This document shows positions 30,933 through 40,518 of a stretch of 64,000 bases of DNA, piece by piece. Made by a program: the position numbers and the translations under genes. How positions within the stretch are numbered: the first letter of the stretch is position 1; each line of letters starts with the position of its first letter. Below the pieces are notes generated by a model. It was given only the letters and a program-made list of their open reading frames with translations. It had not been told where the DNA came from and did no database searches. Source of the stretch: Candidatus Nitrosopelagicus sp. (GTDB taxonomy: Archaea > Thermoproteota > Nitrososphaeria > Nitrososphaerales > Nitrosopumilaceae); assembly GCA_028345575.1 (NCBI GenBank), contig JAOMDR010000001.1, forward strand, positions 62,001-126,000, in the 5' to 3' direction.

Positions 30933-31662
30933 TTTTTGCTCTCCGTTTCAGATTTTTTTGAATTTCTAAAATTGTAATTTTCAGATTTTTCTTGTTATCA
31001 AATGAACTTTGTTTTTTTGATTGTTTTCTTGATTCAGAAATAAGTAATTTCATTGCACGCGTTACATTATCTACAATTGTCACATCTGCAGTTTGTGCAG
31101 TTCTTGAAAGTGGATTTAGATCAAATGTGATAATCTTCTTTTTGGCCTTTTTTAGAGCAATAGTCCTATCTCCATCTTCTAATGGAACTAAGACCACATC
31201 TGCAGAAAATATCCCATTTTTGTCAACAATTCTCCTAGCACTATCTATTCCCTTTAGTTTGGTAGATTGTTTTTTATCTATTCCTAGAATTTCTTTTGCT
31301 CCAGATTTTTTCAAAATATTTGAAATTGCTTTTTTTCGTTTTTCACTTGAATAAAACAAATTTACTTCTATCTTTGAGTTTGTTATTTTTGCTAACTGAA
31401 TAATTTCTTTTGGACAAAGTGCAGCAAAATTTCCATTAACTGAAATTACTGAATTTTCTGCCTGATTTAACATAATTGATGCAGCTTTAATTGCATCTTT
31501 TGCAGATTTTGTTGTTTTCTCACCTATCAAATAATCAAAAGCTTCTCCTCTACCATGAGCTAACAGTCCTTCTTTTGCAACCAAGTTATCATTAAAACCA
31601 TTAACTAATTTTTCTCTAATTTGAAGAGACAAATATCGAGGATGAGACTTTGGAATGTTCAT
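30925..31662 (-). CDS. 4-phosphopantoate--beta-alanine ligase (archaeal PPS)
   Basis: IPKSHPRYLSLQIREKLV...GLLAHGRGEAFDYLIGE; operon with PanB/CoaBC/PoK. Confidence 0.9.
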   Translation of the reverse strand: MNIPKSHPRYLSLQIREKLVNGFNDNLVAKEGLLAHGRGEAFDYLIGEKTTKSAKDAIKAASIMLNQAENSVISVNGNFAALCPKEIIQLAKITNSKIEVNLFYSSEKRKKAISNILKKSGAKEILGIDKKQSTKLKGIDSARRIVDKNGIFSADVVLVPLEDGDRTIALKKAKKKIITFDLNPLSRTAQTADVTIVDNVTRAMKLLISESRKQSKKQSSFDNKKNLKITILEIQKNLKRRAKNV

Positions 31663-31676
31663 ATATATCAAAAAAT

Positions 31677-32585
31677 TTATTGTAATCTAGCACCAGAATT
31701 GTCAATCTTTGATGTAATTATTAATCCATCATCAAATTGCTTTAAAATTTCTTTTACTTTATTTCTTTCATCTTTTGTTACTAGTGAAAATACTGTCTCA
31801 CCAAATAATGCTACACCACATTTTATCCCATTTTTATGTAAAAGATTGATAACTTGATTCATTTTTGGTGTTACTACGTTAACATATTTTGCAAACTTCA
31901 ATGACATATCTTGAAATTCTTCAGTATCATTACTTTCAATAAGCTTTTTCACCATTTTTCCACCTAATCCATTAATTGATGAAATTTTTTCTTTGAGAAA
32001 TTTTTTTGTTGAAATTGGATTAAAACAAATTATAATTACATCTCGTTTTTCTTTTGAATTAATCTTTTTCACTTGACCTATTCCAGGTGCACCTGGTTTT
32101 ACTCTGACCTCAAATCCCCCGTGGTATGAGGCTAAGACATCTCCTAATCCTGTTCTACATTCTATTTCGATGTCATGTGCTATTTGTGCTACCTGGATTT
32201 TTGTTAATCTACAATTTAATGCATCATTTAATGCAATAGATAATGATAGTGCAACTGCTGCACTACAACCAAATCCATAACCAACTGGAACATCAATATC
32301 GTGTGTAACATCGATGAATTTCCCTTTTACACTAAATCTATTTAGAACTAATTCTGATACTCGCATATCTCCTGATTCAAAACCATTTACCTTTATTGCA
32401 AAATCCGAAATGTCATGTTTTGTTCTCTCTCTTACAATGACTGTTGTTTTAACGCCTTTTTGTATAGAAAACCCTGCACCTAAAGATCCAAGTTGTTTAG
32501 AATCTTCTTTATCTAATTCTGCCTTGAAAAAACCCGTGATATGTGCAGGACAAAACGCTGTTGCCATCATGATCAAACTTGACAT
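31677..32585 (-). CDS. pantoate kinase (GHMP family)
   Basis: PVGYGFGCSAAVALSLSIALN; CoA operon context. Confidence 0.88.
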   Translation of the reverse strand: MSSLIMMATAFCPAHITGFFKAELDKEDSKQLGSLGAGFSIQKGVKTTVIVRERTKHDISDFAIKVNGFESGDMRVSELVLNRFSVKGKFIDVTHDIDVPVGYGFGCSAAVALSLSIALNDALNCRLTKIQVAQIAHDIEIECRTGLGDVLASYHGGFEVRVKPGAPGIGQVKKINSKEKRDVIIICFNPISTKKFLKEKISSINGLGGKMVKKLIESNDTEEFQDMSLKFAKYVNVVTPKMNQVINLLHKNGIKCGVALFGETVFSLVTKDERNKVKEILKQFDDGLIITSKIDNSGARLQ

Positions 32586-32633
32586 ATTTGGAAAATATTA
32601 ATACTTGGCTTAAATAATATAAATTAGTATAAA

Positions 32634-33611
32634 TTGACTACGTTCACACGACGCCTGCAAAAGATTGGAAGTAGTATTCTGGTATCTCTTCCAAAAGAAT
32701 GGATTGATGAAAATAATCTAGATAAAACTAATCAAGTTGAAATTGAAACAAACAAAAACAATCTTTCTATTAGAACACAGCTAAGTAAAAGACCATCAAA
32801 GGATATTGAAATTACTTATCCTCTTCCAAAAGGTGAAAGCATTGTACCAACAATTACTGGTGCATATCTTTTAGGATTTGATATGATTAAAATTGTAAGT
32901 AAATCTCCAATTTCAATTACTGATAGGGAAAGTGTTCGTGGTTCAACGAGACGATTAGTTGGAATGGAGATAATTGATGAAGATGCAACAAATATCTCGG
33001 TCCAATTTTTACTTGATGAGACTTCAATTAATCCACAAAATATTCTAAAACGAATGAGCTCCATTGCACTAGGAATGTTTAGTGATGTTGTATCATCATT
33101 AGAAAGTGGTGATAAAACAAATCTAGAAACTATAGTAAATCGTGATGCCGAAATTAATAGACAATATTTTCTTCTTGTTAGATTAATTAGAAGTACTATA
33201 ATGGATGCTAGATTAGCCAATATTTTTAATTTAGAAAATATTGATATTCTTGATTATAGAATTGCAGCAAATACACTTGAAATTGCAGGTGATACTGTTG
33301 TTGAATTATCTCAATCGTTAATTAAATCAAATCTTTCTAAAGTTGAGCTAAAGAAACTTCATGATTTTGCAAAAGATATGGAAGAAATACAAATTAAATC
33401 TATTGATTCTTTTATTTCTAATAATAGAACACTTGCAATCGATGCAATTAGATTACAAAGAAATAATGCCACAAAAATTTCTAAAATTAGATCTTCACTA
33501 GAAAGTAAAAAACAAATTTCTCTTGCATTTTTTGATCTTATCTATATGTTTGAAAAAGTATTACAATCTTGGTCTGATATAGCAGATTTAGTTAAACCAA
33601 GTTACAAGTAA
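32634..33611 (+). CDS. AbrB/PhoU-domain phosphate-uptake-regulator-like protein
   Basis: N-terminal RRLQKIGSSILVSLPKEWI; PhoU-like helices. Confidence 0.85.
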   Translation: MTTFTRRLQKIGSSILVSLPKEWIDENNLDKTNQVEIETNKNNLSIRTQLSKRPSKDIEITYPLPKGESIVPTITGAYLLGFDMIKIVSKSPISITDRESVRGSTRRLVGMEIIDEDATNISVQFLLDETSINPQNILKRMSSIALGMFSDVVSSLESGDKTNLETIVNRDAEINRQYFLLVRLIRSTIMDARLANIFNLENIDILDYRIAANTLEIAGDTVVELSQSLIKSNLSKVELKKLHDFAKDMEEIQIKSIDSFISNNRTLAIDAIRLQRNNATKISKIRSSLESKKQISLAFFDLIYMFEKVLQSWSDIADLVKPSYK

Positions 33612-34127
33612 TCATAATAATTTCTTTTTTGCTGCATAAATCATTACCGCACAAATTGTTTTTGAATCAATAATTTTTCCAGCTTTAATCATCCCAATTA
33701 TTTTTTTAATATCCATCTTAACAACGGTGATAAATTCATCATTATCTAATTTTAGTTCAAATTCTTTTTTTGTTCCTGATGCTACAAAAACATGAATTTC
33801 TTCTTTGTTATAGCCTACTGAAGGAAAATATGAGACTAATTTAGTCATCTTTTTGGCCTTGTAGCCAGTTTCTTCAATAATTTCTCTATATGCACAATCA
33901 ATTGGTTTTTCTCCTTTTTCCAAAGTGCCGGCTGGAATTTCTAGAATGTATCCGTGAGGGAATCTATGTTGTTTAACTAAAAGCACTTTTCCCTTTTCAT
34001 CAAATGCAAGCATAGCTGCTGCACCTGGATGTTCTATTATTTCTCTTCTAACTTTTCTATGTTCTACTTGCATATTATATGCATTTATTTCAAACAATCT
34101 TCCTTTGTATAATTTTTCTTTTCTCAT
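33612..34127 (-). CDS. NUDIX hydrolase (ADP-ribose pyrophosphatase-like)
   Basis: [23 protein letters not shown] Nudix box; start trimmed to MRKEKLYKG. Confidence 0.92.
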   Translation of the reverse strand: MRKEKLYKGRLFEINAYNMQVEHRKVRREIIEHPGAAAMLAFDEKGKVLLVKQHRFPHGYILEIPAGTLEKGEKPIDCAYREIIEETGYKAKKMTKLVSYFPSVGYNKEEIHVFVASGTKKEFELKLDNDEFITVVKMDIKKIIGMIKAGKIIDSKTICAVMIYAAKKKLL

Positions 34128-34129
34128 TT

Positions 34130-35029
34130 TTAATTTGTCTGTGAAATATGTAATGTTTGTGACTTTGTTAATGTTTCCAATCTTTTTTCTAACCATTTTT
34201 CTGGCATATCAATTTTTTTTGGAATAAATAACTCAGTTGTTATGGTCCCTTCAACTTTTGCCACTCTTTCTGTCATTTCATCCATCTTGAAAATACTTTC
34301 ACTATACAAGAATAAAACAATCTGATTTTTTGCTAAAAATGGTGTCATTAGATAATCTTCAGAAAATTCTTTTTCAAATTTCTTTAACATTTGTGGAATA
34401 TCTTCTTGTGTAATTGCTACAACTGCATAACATAAGAAACCTTCAATTTTACTAGGATCATATACAAGTGTAAATTGTATTGATTCGTTATTTTGTAATT
34501 TTTCTAATCCCCTGTTAATTGTTTTTGTTGATAGTTTTGTATCCTTTGATAATTGTTCAATCTTTTTTCTAGGATCTTCTATCAATTGATTTAAAATTTC
34601 TAAATCAGTCCTAGTTAAATTATGTGTAATCTTGGTATTGTCAGCTTCAAAAACTGACATTACACGTACATTTTGCATTAATTTTTCTAATAATTTGATT
34701 TTTTGTTTCATATCTTCTTTGACTATGACTCCGATGACGGTATTTCCTCCTACACATGGAACAATTGCAAATGGCATTCCAGCTAACTTGACATTCTTGA
34801 TGATCTCTTTTTGATTTTGGGTGTTTACTACAATGTAAAACATATTCAATCCTAAAAGTGGAGGTTCAACTTTAAGACAGAATTTTTCTATAATTCCTAA
34901 CTTTTCAATTTTACTAATTCTTGAACCAACTGCTCCGCCAGAAATTCCTAATTCCCTTCCAATTTGTCTATCTGGTTTTCTACAATTATTCAGTAATCTA
35001 CTGAGAATTTTCATATCTAAAATGTCCAA
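34130..35029 (-). CDS. Lrp/AsnC-type wHTH transcriptional regulator
   Basis: [44 protein letters not shown]. Confidence 0.85.
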   Translation of the reverse strand: MDILDMKILSRLLNNCRKPDRQIGRELGISGGAVGSRISKIEKLGIIEKFCLKVEPPLLGLNMFYIVVNTQNQKEIIKNVKLAGMPFAIVPCVGGNTVIGVIVKEDMKQKIKLLEKLMQNVRVMSVFEADNTKITHNLTRTDLEILNQLIEDPRKKIEQLSKDTKLSTKTINRGLEKLQNNESIQFTLVYDPSKIEGFLCYAVVAITQEDIPQMLKKFEKEFSEDYLMTPFLAKNQIVLFLYSESIFKMDEMTERVAKVEGTITTELFIPKKIDMPEKWLEKRLETLTKSQTLHISQTN

Positions 35030-35144
35030 TATGTAAAGTAAATTGTATATTTATCTAATTAATCTTACCATTCTACTCAATTATGTCCAAAATGTTAGCA
35101 CTATACTTGATCAGTATTATATATTCGACATTTCTATACATGTT

Positions 35145-36341
35145 ATGGATTATCGAGTAAATCTGGCAGCTAGAATGCTTGCAAACAAGAGAGGTAGTTT
35201 GATTGGCGCGGTACTTGCTGTATCAATTGGAATTTTGGTAATTCATGTTAACTTTGTAATTTTTCAGGGAATTTATGATGCAATTATTCGTGATATGACT
35301 GATTATAGATTTGGAGATATTTTTGTAAGCCATGAAGAAGAAGCAACTATTGAAAGATCTCATGTAGTTTACACAAACTGGTTTGAAAGAGTACCACTTG
35401 TGCAGTCCGCGACGCCCCGGCTTTCGGGCAGTGCCGATATAGAATTTAGAAGCATGGGAGAATTTCACGAAGAATACGATGTTCCCGTAGTTGGTGTAGA
35501 ACCTGTATCTGATATACAAGCATCAAAAATTCATACAACAATTAGTGATGGTCAGTATGTCTATGCTAGAAATTCAATTGTAGTTGGTGAAACAGTTGCA
35601 GAAGATTTAGGTGGCGTAAGAGTCGGTGATAATCTCAAATTAATTATGACAAATCAAGGTGGAGAAGAAAATTCAAAAAGATTTGTTGTTACTGGAATTT
35701 CAAAAACTGCTGGAGGTCAAGGATTTGATACAAGTGTGATTGTTCATATTGATACTCTACGAAGTTTAGTTGATAGACCTAATGAATCAAACTCAATCTT
35801 TGTAAAACTAAATGAAAAAAATCCAGCGGCTGCACTAGAAATTCGAAAACAGTTCTTAGCTGCATATGCAAATGATGATCTAAAGGCACAAACAATTGAA
35901 GAGGCAGCTGAGGCAACACTCAAAGGATTTCGTTCTGGAATTGCAATGATTAATTTAATTGGATATTTTGGAATGGGGTCTTCTGCGTTTGCAATTGTTA
36001 CTATACAAATGATGCTTGTAAACAGTAAGACTAGAGAAATTGGTGTTATGCGAGCAATTGGTGCAAAACGAAAGGATATCTTAATGGTATTTATTTTACA
36101 AGGAATGATTATTGGTGCAATTGGTGCAGGTGCTGGAACTGGAATTGGTTTAGCATATACAACATACGCAAAAGAAACCAATATGCAATTCCAAGGAAGT
36201 TTAGCATTGGAAGTAAACTATAACTGGTCAAAAATTGCAGAAACCGCACTCTTGGCTTTCTTCTTAGCAATTCTTGCAGCAATATATCCCTCTTATAGAG
36301 CGACTAAACTACAACCAGTGGAGGCGATGAGAAATGTCTGA
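35145..36341 (+). CDS. MacB/FtsX-type ABC transporter permease
   Basis: LAARMLANKRGSLIGAVLAVSIGI; C-terminal REIGVMRAIGAKRKDI. Confidence 0.88.
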   Translation: MDYRVNLAARMLANKRGSLIGAVLAVSIGILVIHVNFVIFQGIYDAIIRDMTDYRFGDIFVSHEEEATIERSHVVYTNWFERVPLVQSATPRLSGSADIEFRSMGEFHEEYDVPVVGVEPVSDIQASKIHTTISDGQYVYARNSIVVGETVAEDLGGVRVGDNLKLIMTNQGGEENSKRFVVTGISKTAGGQGFDTSVIVHIDTLRSLVDRPNESNSIFVKLNEKNPAAALEIRKQFLAAYANDDLKAQTIEEAAEATLKGFRSGIAMINLIGYFGMGSSAFAIVTIQMMLVNSKTREIGVMRAIGAKRKDILMVFILQGMIIGAIGAGAGTGIGLAYTTYAKETNMQFQGSLALEVNYNWSKIAETALLAFFLAILAAIYPSYRATKLQPVEAMRNV

Positions 36342-37035
36342 TATTGTTTTAGAGCTACAAAATGTTTCAAGAATTTTTGGAGAAGGTGATACACAAGTAA
36401 AGGCATTAGATGATGTTTCATTTAAAATCAAACGTGGTGAATTTGTGCTAATTGTTGGAAGTTCAGGTTCTGGAAAATCTACACTACTAAACATGATTGG
36501 ATTATTAGATAAACCGACATTCGGAAAAGTAATCTTAGATGGAAAAGAAACGACTACTCTAAAAGATGGACAAGTCTCACAATACAGAAATGAAAAACTA
36601 GGATTTGTATTTCAATTCGCAAATTTGTTACCAGATTTAACAGTCTTAGAAAATGTAATGTTGCCACAGCAAATTCAAGGAAGCTCTGAGGATATTCGCC
36701 AAAATGCAACTGATTTATTGATTAAAGTCGGATTAGAAGATCAAATTAACAAACGTTCAAACAAAATTTCTGGTGGTCAAGCACAAAGAGCCGCAATTGC
36801 CAGAGGATTGGTTAATCGTCCAACTGTGGTTTTAGCTGACGAACCAACAGGAAATTTAGATTCAGTTACTGCAGGAAAAGTTGTAAAACTAGCAAAAACA
36901 ATGGCTAAGGAATTAAATCAAACATTCATTATTGTTACACACGATAAACATCAATTCCCAGATGTTGATAGGATAATTACAATTAAAGATGGTAAATCGT
37001 ATGAAGAAGAAACTACAATGGAGATTACAGCATGA
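36334..37035 (+). CDS. LolD-like ABC transporter ATP-binding protein
   Basis: VGSSGSGKSTLLNMIG; SGGQAQRAAIARGLV. Confidence 0.95.
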   Translation: MSDIVLELQNVSRIFGEGDTQVKALDDVSFKIKRGEFVLIVGSSGSGKSTLLNMIGLLDKPTFGKVILDGKETTTLKDGQVSQYRNEKLGFVFQFANLLPDLTVLENVMLPQQIQGSSEDIRQNATDLLIKVGLEDQINKRSNKISGGQAQRAAIARGLVNRPTVVLADEPTGNLDSVTAGKVVKLAKTMAKELNQTFIIVTHDKHQFPDVDRIITIKDGKSYEEETTMEITA

Positions 37036-38345
37036 ACAAATTCGTTATAATATTTTTAGGATTTTTGATGGTTAGTTCACTTACTCCTTTATCATCTGGA
37101 GAAAGACTCGGACCAGCTGATGCACCTCTAGGTGTGTTACGAGACTTTGTAATTAGTGTAAAATTCTTAGATGCATATTTTGGAACTGAAGGGAATAAAA
37201 TTGAAGTTGCACCAGGCGACAAAAATGTTCCATTTACTGTAGTAATGAGTAATGTAGGAACACAAGATATTACCGGAATTAAAGGAAAACTTTCTCTTCC
37301 TGCAGCATATCAATCTCCAAGTGGAAGAGGTGTAGCTATGATGGCTGATAATGATCAAAAAGCATCTGCAGGTAATACATTTGCTCTAACATTCTTTGTT
37401 GATGTTTCTGAACTAGCACCTATCAAAGATTATTCTGGAACCGTTGACCTTACATTTTCAAGATTAAGAGAATCTGGTGAAAGAAGTGAGAACTTCCCCT
37501 TTACATTCAAACTAACCGGTGATAGTATAGTTAACTTAAGACCAATCTCTGGCCCTCTCACTTCTATCATAAACAATAATGTGGTAATTGAGATTTCAAA
37601 TGCTGGTAGTGCACCATTAAACAATGTGGATATTGTATTACAAAATGATCAAACTTCTGTTGCCTCTACTTCATCTTCTGTTACTAATCTAGAAAATGTA
37701 ATTTTTGATCAAACGCATTGGGATGTAGGAACAATTGATCCGCAATCTTCTGTGACATTTTCATTGAAAGTATTTGTTCCTGAAACAATCAAAAATGAAC
37801 CATTACATCTTCCTATGACAATTTCATATTATGATGCTCATGGTGAATTAGAAACTGTTACTCGAGTAACTGACTTTTACATTAATGGACTAGTTGATCC
37901 ATCAATTTATGGTGTTAAAGTAATTGATTTGTCTGGAAAACAAACAGTAATTGGTGAAATTCTAAATGAAGGAAATAGTGATGGATTATTTGGATTTGTT
38001 ACTCTAAAACCAAGAGGTGACTCTAACATTAAAGAATCAACACAATACATTGATGAAATAGAACCTGACAGTCCTGTTCCGTTTAACATTCCAATTGATT
38101 TTGACGGTGTATCATTAGATGGTAAACATGACATTACCATTGAAGTCAGATACAAAGATTCCATGAGAGAAGAGCATATCTTATCTTATGATACTACAAT
38201 TGATGTTTCTGCATTATCTATGTTAGATACTGAAGAAGGAGATTCACCAATGGGTGCAATTGCTGCAATAATCATTATTATTGCAATTATTGCAATTTTA
38301 TACAAGAAAGGCAAACTTCCAATGATTAGTAAAAAATCTGCATAA
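37032..38345 (+). CDS. secreted COG1361/S-layer-domain-like protein with C-terminal TM
   Basis: Signal peptide, repeated beta domains, C-terminal TM. Confidence 0.75.
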   Translation: MNKFVIIFLGFLMVSSLTPLSSGERLGPADAPLGVLRDFVISVKFLDAYFGTEGNKIEVAPGDKNVPFTVVMSNVGTQDITGIKGKLSLPAAYQSPSGRGVAMMADNDQKASAGNTFALTFFVDVSELAPIKDYSGTVDLTFSRLRESGERSENFPFTFKLTGDSIVNLRPISGPLTSIINNNVVIEISNAGSAPLNNVDIVLQNDQTSVASTSSSVTNLENVIFDQTHWDVGTIDPQSSVTFSLKVFVPETIKNEPLHLPMTISYYDAHGELETVTRVTDFYINGLVDPSIYGVKVIDLSGKQTVIGEILNEGNSDGLFGFVTLKPRGDSNIKESTQYIDEIEPDSPVPFNIPIDFDGVSLDGKHDITIEVRYKDSMREEHILSYDTTIDVSALSMLDTEEGDSPMGAIAAIIIIIAIIAILYKKGKLPMISKKSA

Positions 38346-38394
38346 CTCAAAATTTAATGCATAAATTAACATACTCTCGATTTGTAATTTTATT

Positions 38395-39657
38395 ATGCAT
38401 TGGAAAGATTCACTTCCTGACTCGTATGTAAAAAAATATGGCAATCAACCATGTGTAAACATTGGTACTGCAGGTCACGTAGATCATGGAAAAACCACTT
38501 TGATTCAGGCATTAACAGGGAAATGGACAAGTGTTCATAGTCAAGAATTAAAAAGAGGAATTACCATTAGAGTCGGTTATTCTGATGCAGCATTCTACAA
38601 ATGCCCTGATTGTGAACCTCCAACAAATTATTCTACATCACCTAAATGTCCAAATTGTAAACAGGAGGGAGAACTAAGTAGAGTAGTAAGTTTTGTTGAC
38701 AGTCCTGGACATGAAAGTTTGATGGCAAACATGTTGTCAGGTTCTGCATTAATGGATGGAGCTATTTTATTGGTTGCTGCAAATGAAAAAGTCCCACAAA
38801 TGCAAAGTAAAGAACATCTCTTAGCACTTCAAACATTAGGAATTAAACAAATTGTTGTAGTTCAAAATAAAGTTGATTTAATTACATACAAAGAAGCAAT
38901 GGGTAATTATTCTGATATTTCAAAATTCATTAAAGGTACAAATGCTGCAAAGTCACCTGTAATTCCTGTATCTGCACAATCCAATCTAAATTTAGATGCC
39001 CTCATTTATTCAATTGAAACTGAAATCAAAACACCAGAACATGATGTCAAAAAGTCACCTGTAATGCATGTTTTACGTTCATTTGATATTAACAAACCTG
39101 GTTCAAAAATTGCAAATATCAAAGGTGGAGTTATTGGAGGAAGTCTAACTGAAGGTCAGTTTAACATTGGAGATGAAATTGAAATTAAACCTGGATTGTT
39201 AAATGAAAAGAAAAAAACTTATGAACCATTAATTACTGAAATTGTCTCATTAGGAACTGGTGCCGGAACTGTTGATAATGTAAAGCCTGGTGGGTTAGTT
39301 GCAATTGGAACTAAACTTGATCCAAATTTAACACGTGGTGATTCATTCATTGGCTCTGTGATTGGTAAACCAGATTCATTACCTGAAAATTCTGATATTG
39401 CAAAATTAAAAGTTAGTTTGTTTGATTCAGCAGTTGGTTCTACAGGTAATGAAAAAATTGCTCCAATCAACATGGGTGAAATGTTGAGATTAAACATTGG
39501 TACCGCTCCAATTCCTGGAAAAGTTACAAAAGTTAAGGGAACTGATATTGAAGTGACATTAAGACGTCCTGCGTGTTTATTTGAAAAAAGTAATGTTGCA
39601 ATTAGTAGAAGAATCTCTGATAGATGGAGATTAATCGGTGCTGGAATAATTGGTTAA
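38395..39657 (+). CDS. translation initiation factor aIF2 gamma
   Basis: NIGTAGHVDHGKTTLIQALTGKW; zinc knuckle; FVDSPGHESLMANMLSGSALMDGAILL. Confidence 0.95.
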   Translation: MHWKDSLPDSYVKKYGNQPCVNIGTAGHVDHGKTTLIQALTGKWTSVHSQELKRGITIRVGYSDAAFYKCPDCEPPTNYSTSPKCPNCKQEGELSRVVSFVDSPGHESLMANMLSGSALMDGAILLVAANEKVPQMQSKEHLLALQTLGIKQIVVVQNKVDLITYKEAMGNYSDISKFIKGTNAAKSPVIPVSAQSNLNLDALIYSIETEIKTPEHDVKKSPVMHVLRSFDINKPGSKIANIKGGVIGGSLTEGQFNIGDEIEIKPGLLNEKKKTYEPLITEIVSLGTGAGTVDNVKPGGLVAIGTKLDPNLTRGDSFIGSVIGKPDSLPENSDIAKLKVSLFDSAVGSTGNEKIAPINMGEMLRLNIGTAPIPGKVTKVKGTDIEVTLRRPACLFEKSNVAISRRISDRWRLIGAGIIG

Positions 39658-40018
39658 AGTAATATCTGACACTAGTTTTTTAATTCATTTAGCCACTCAT
39701 AGAATAAAAAATATTAATTCTATAGAGACTGAAATTGGTACTCTATCATTTATTGTTCCTAAAATTGTTAAAAAAGAACTAGAGCATCTTGCTCGAGATC
39801 CAGACAAAAAAATTATTTCAGAACAAACCTTAGACTTTATTAAAAATTTTAAAACGAATGATATTGATGGTAGTAATGCTGATGTAGCAATTCTTGATTT
39901 TATCAAAGAAAATAGAAGTATTGTTGCTACATTGGATAAGGAATTGAAAAATAGGATAAAACAATCAGGAAGTTCAATTTTATCTATTCATAATGATAAG
40001 ATTATTCTTGAAAACTAG
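39650..40018 (+). CDS. PIN-domain (Fcf1-like) protein
   Basis: VISDTSFLIHLA; ATLDKELKNRIK; overlaps aIF2 gamma. Confidence 0.85.
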   Translation: MVKVISDTSFLIHLATHRIKNINSIETEIGTLSFIVPKIVKKELEHLARDPDKKIISEQTLDFIKNFKTNDIDGSNADVAILDFIKENRSIVATLDKELKNRIKQSGSSILSIHNDKIILEN

Positions 40019-40052
40019 AAAACTTTATTTTAAAAATAATATTTGATGAGAT

Positions 40053-40478
40053 ATGTCTGAGTTCTCTATCATCTGTTCTGATTTTGATGATGGAGATGAA
40101 ATACCTGAAAAATTTGGTTATAAATTTGAAAATGAAGAACCAAATATATCATTTAATCGTCCACCACCTAGCACCACCACTTTAGCGTTAATCATGGATG
40201 ATCCTGACGCAATGGGTGCTGTAGGAAAAGTTTGGTTACATTGGTTACAATATCATAATTTAACTCAAGTATCTCCAATAGAAGGCAAAACAGATTTTGG
40301 TGAAATTGGTTACGGTGGACCTGCTCCTCCAGATGGAAAACATACTTACATTTTCAAAGCATATGCCTTAGATACGGAACTAGAACTCAAAGAAGGTTTT
40401 TCAAAACAGGAATTAGAAGATGCAATGAAAGGTCATATTCTTGCTGAAGCCAAACTAACCGGAACTTTTGCACCATAG
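40053..40478 (+). CDS. YbhB/YbcL (PEBP) family protein
   Basis: TLALIMDDPDAMGAVGKVWLHWL; GGPAPPDGKHTYIFKAYAL. Confidence 0.92.
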   Translation: MSEFSIICSDFDDGDEIPEKFGYKFENEEPNISFNRPPPSTTTLALIMDDPDAMGAVGKVWLHWLQYHNLTQVSPIEGKTDFGEIGYGGPAPPDGKHTYIFKAYALDTELELKEGFSKQELEDAMKGHILAEAKLTGTFAP

Positions 40479-40518
40479 TGCAATAAACTGTAAATAAGTA
40501 TCAAAATTGAATTGAATC

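Noticed and set aside
35043-35144. Extended N-terminus of the ABC permease ORF
   Set aside because: Upstream codons lie in the divergent promoter region; MDYRVNLAARMLANKRGS is a typical MacB/FtsX start
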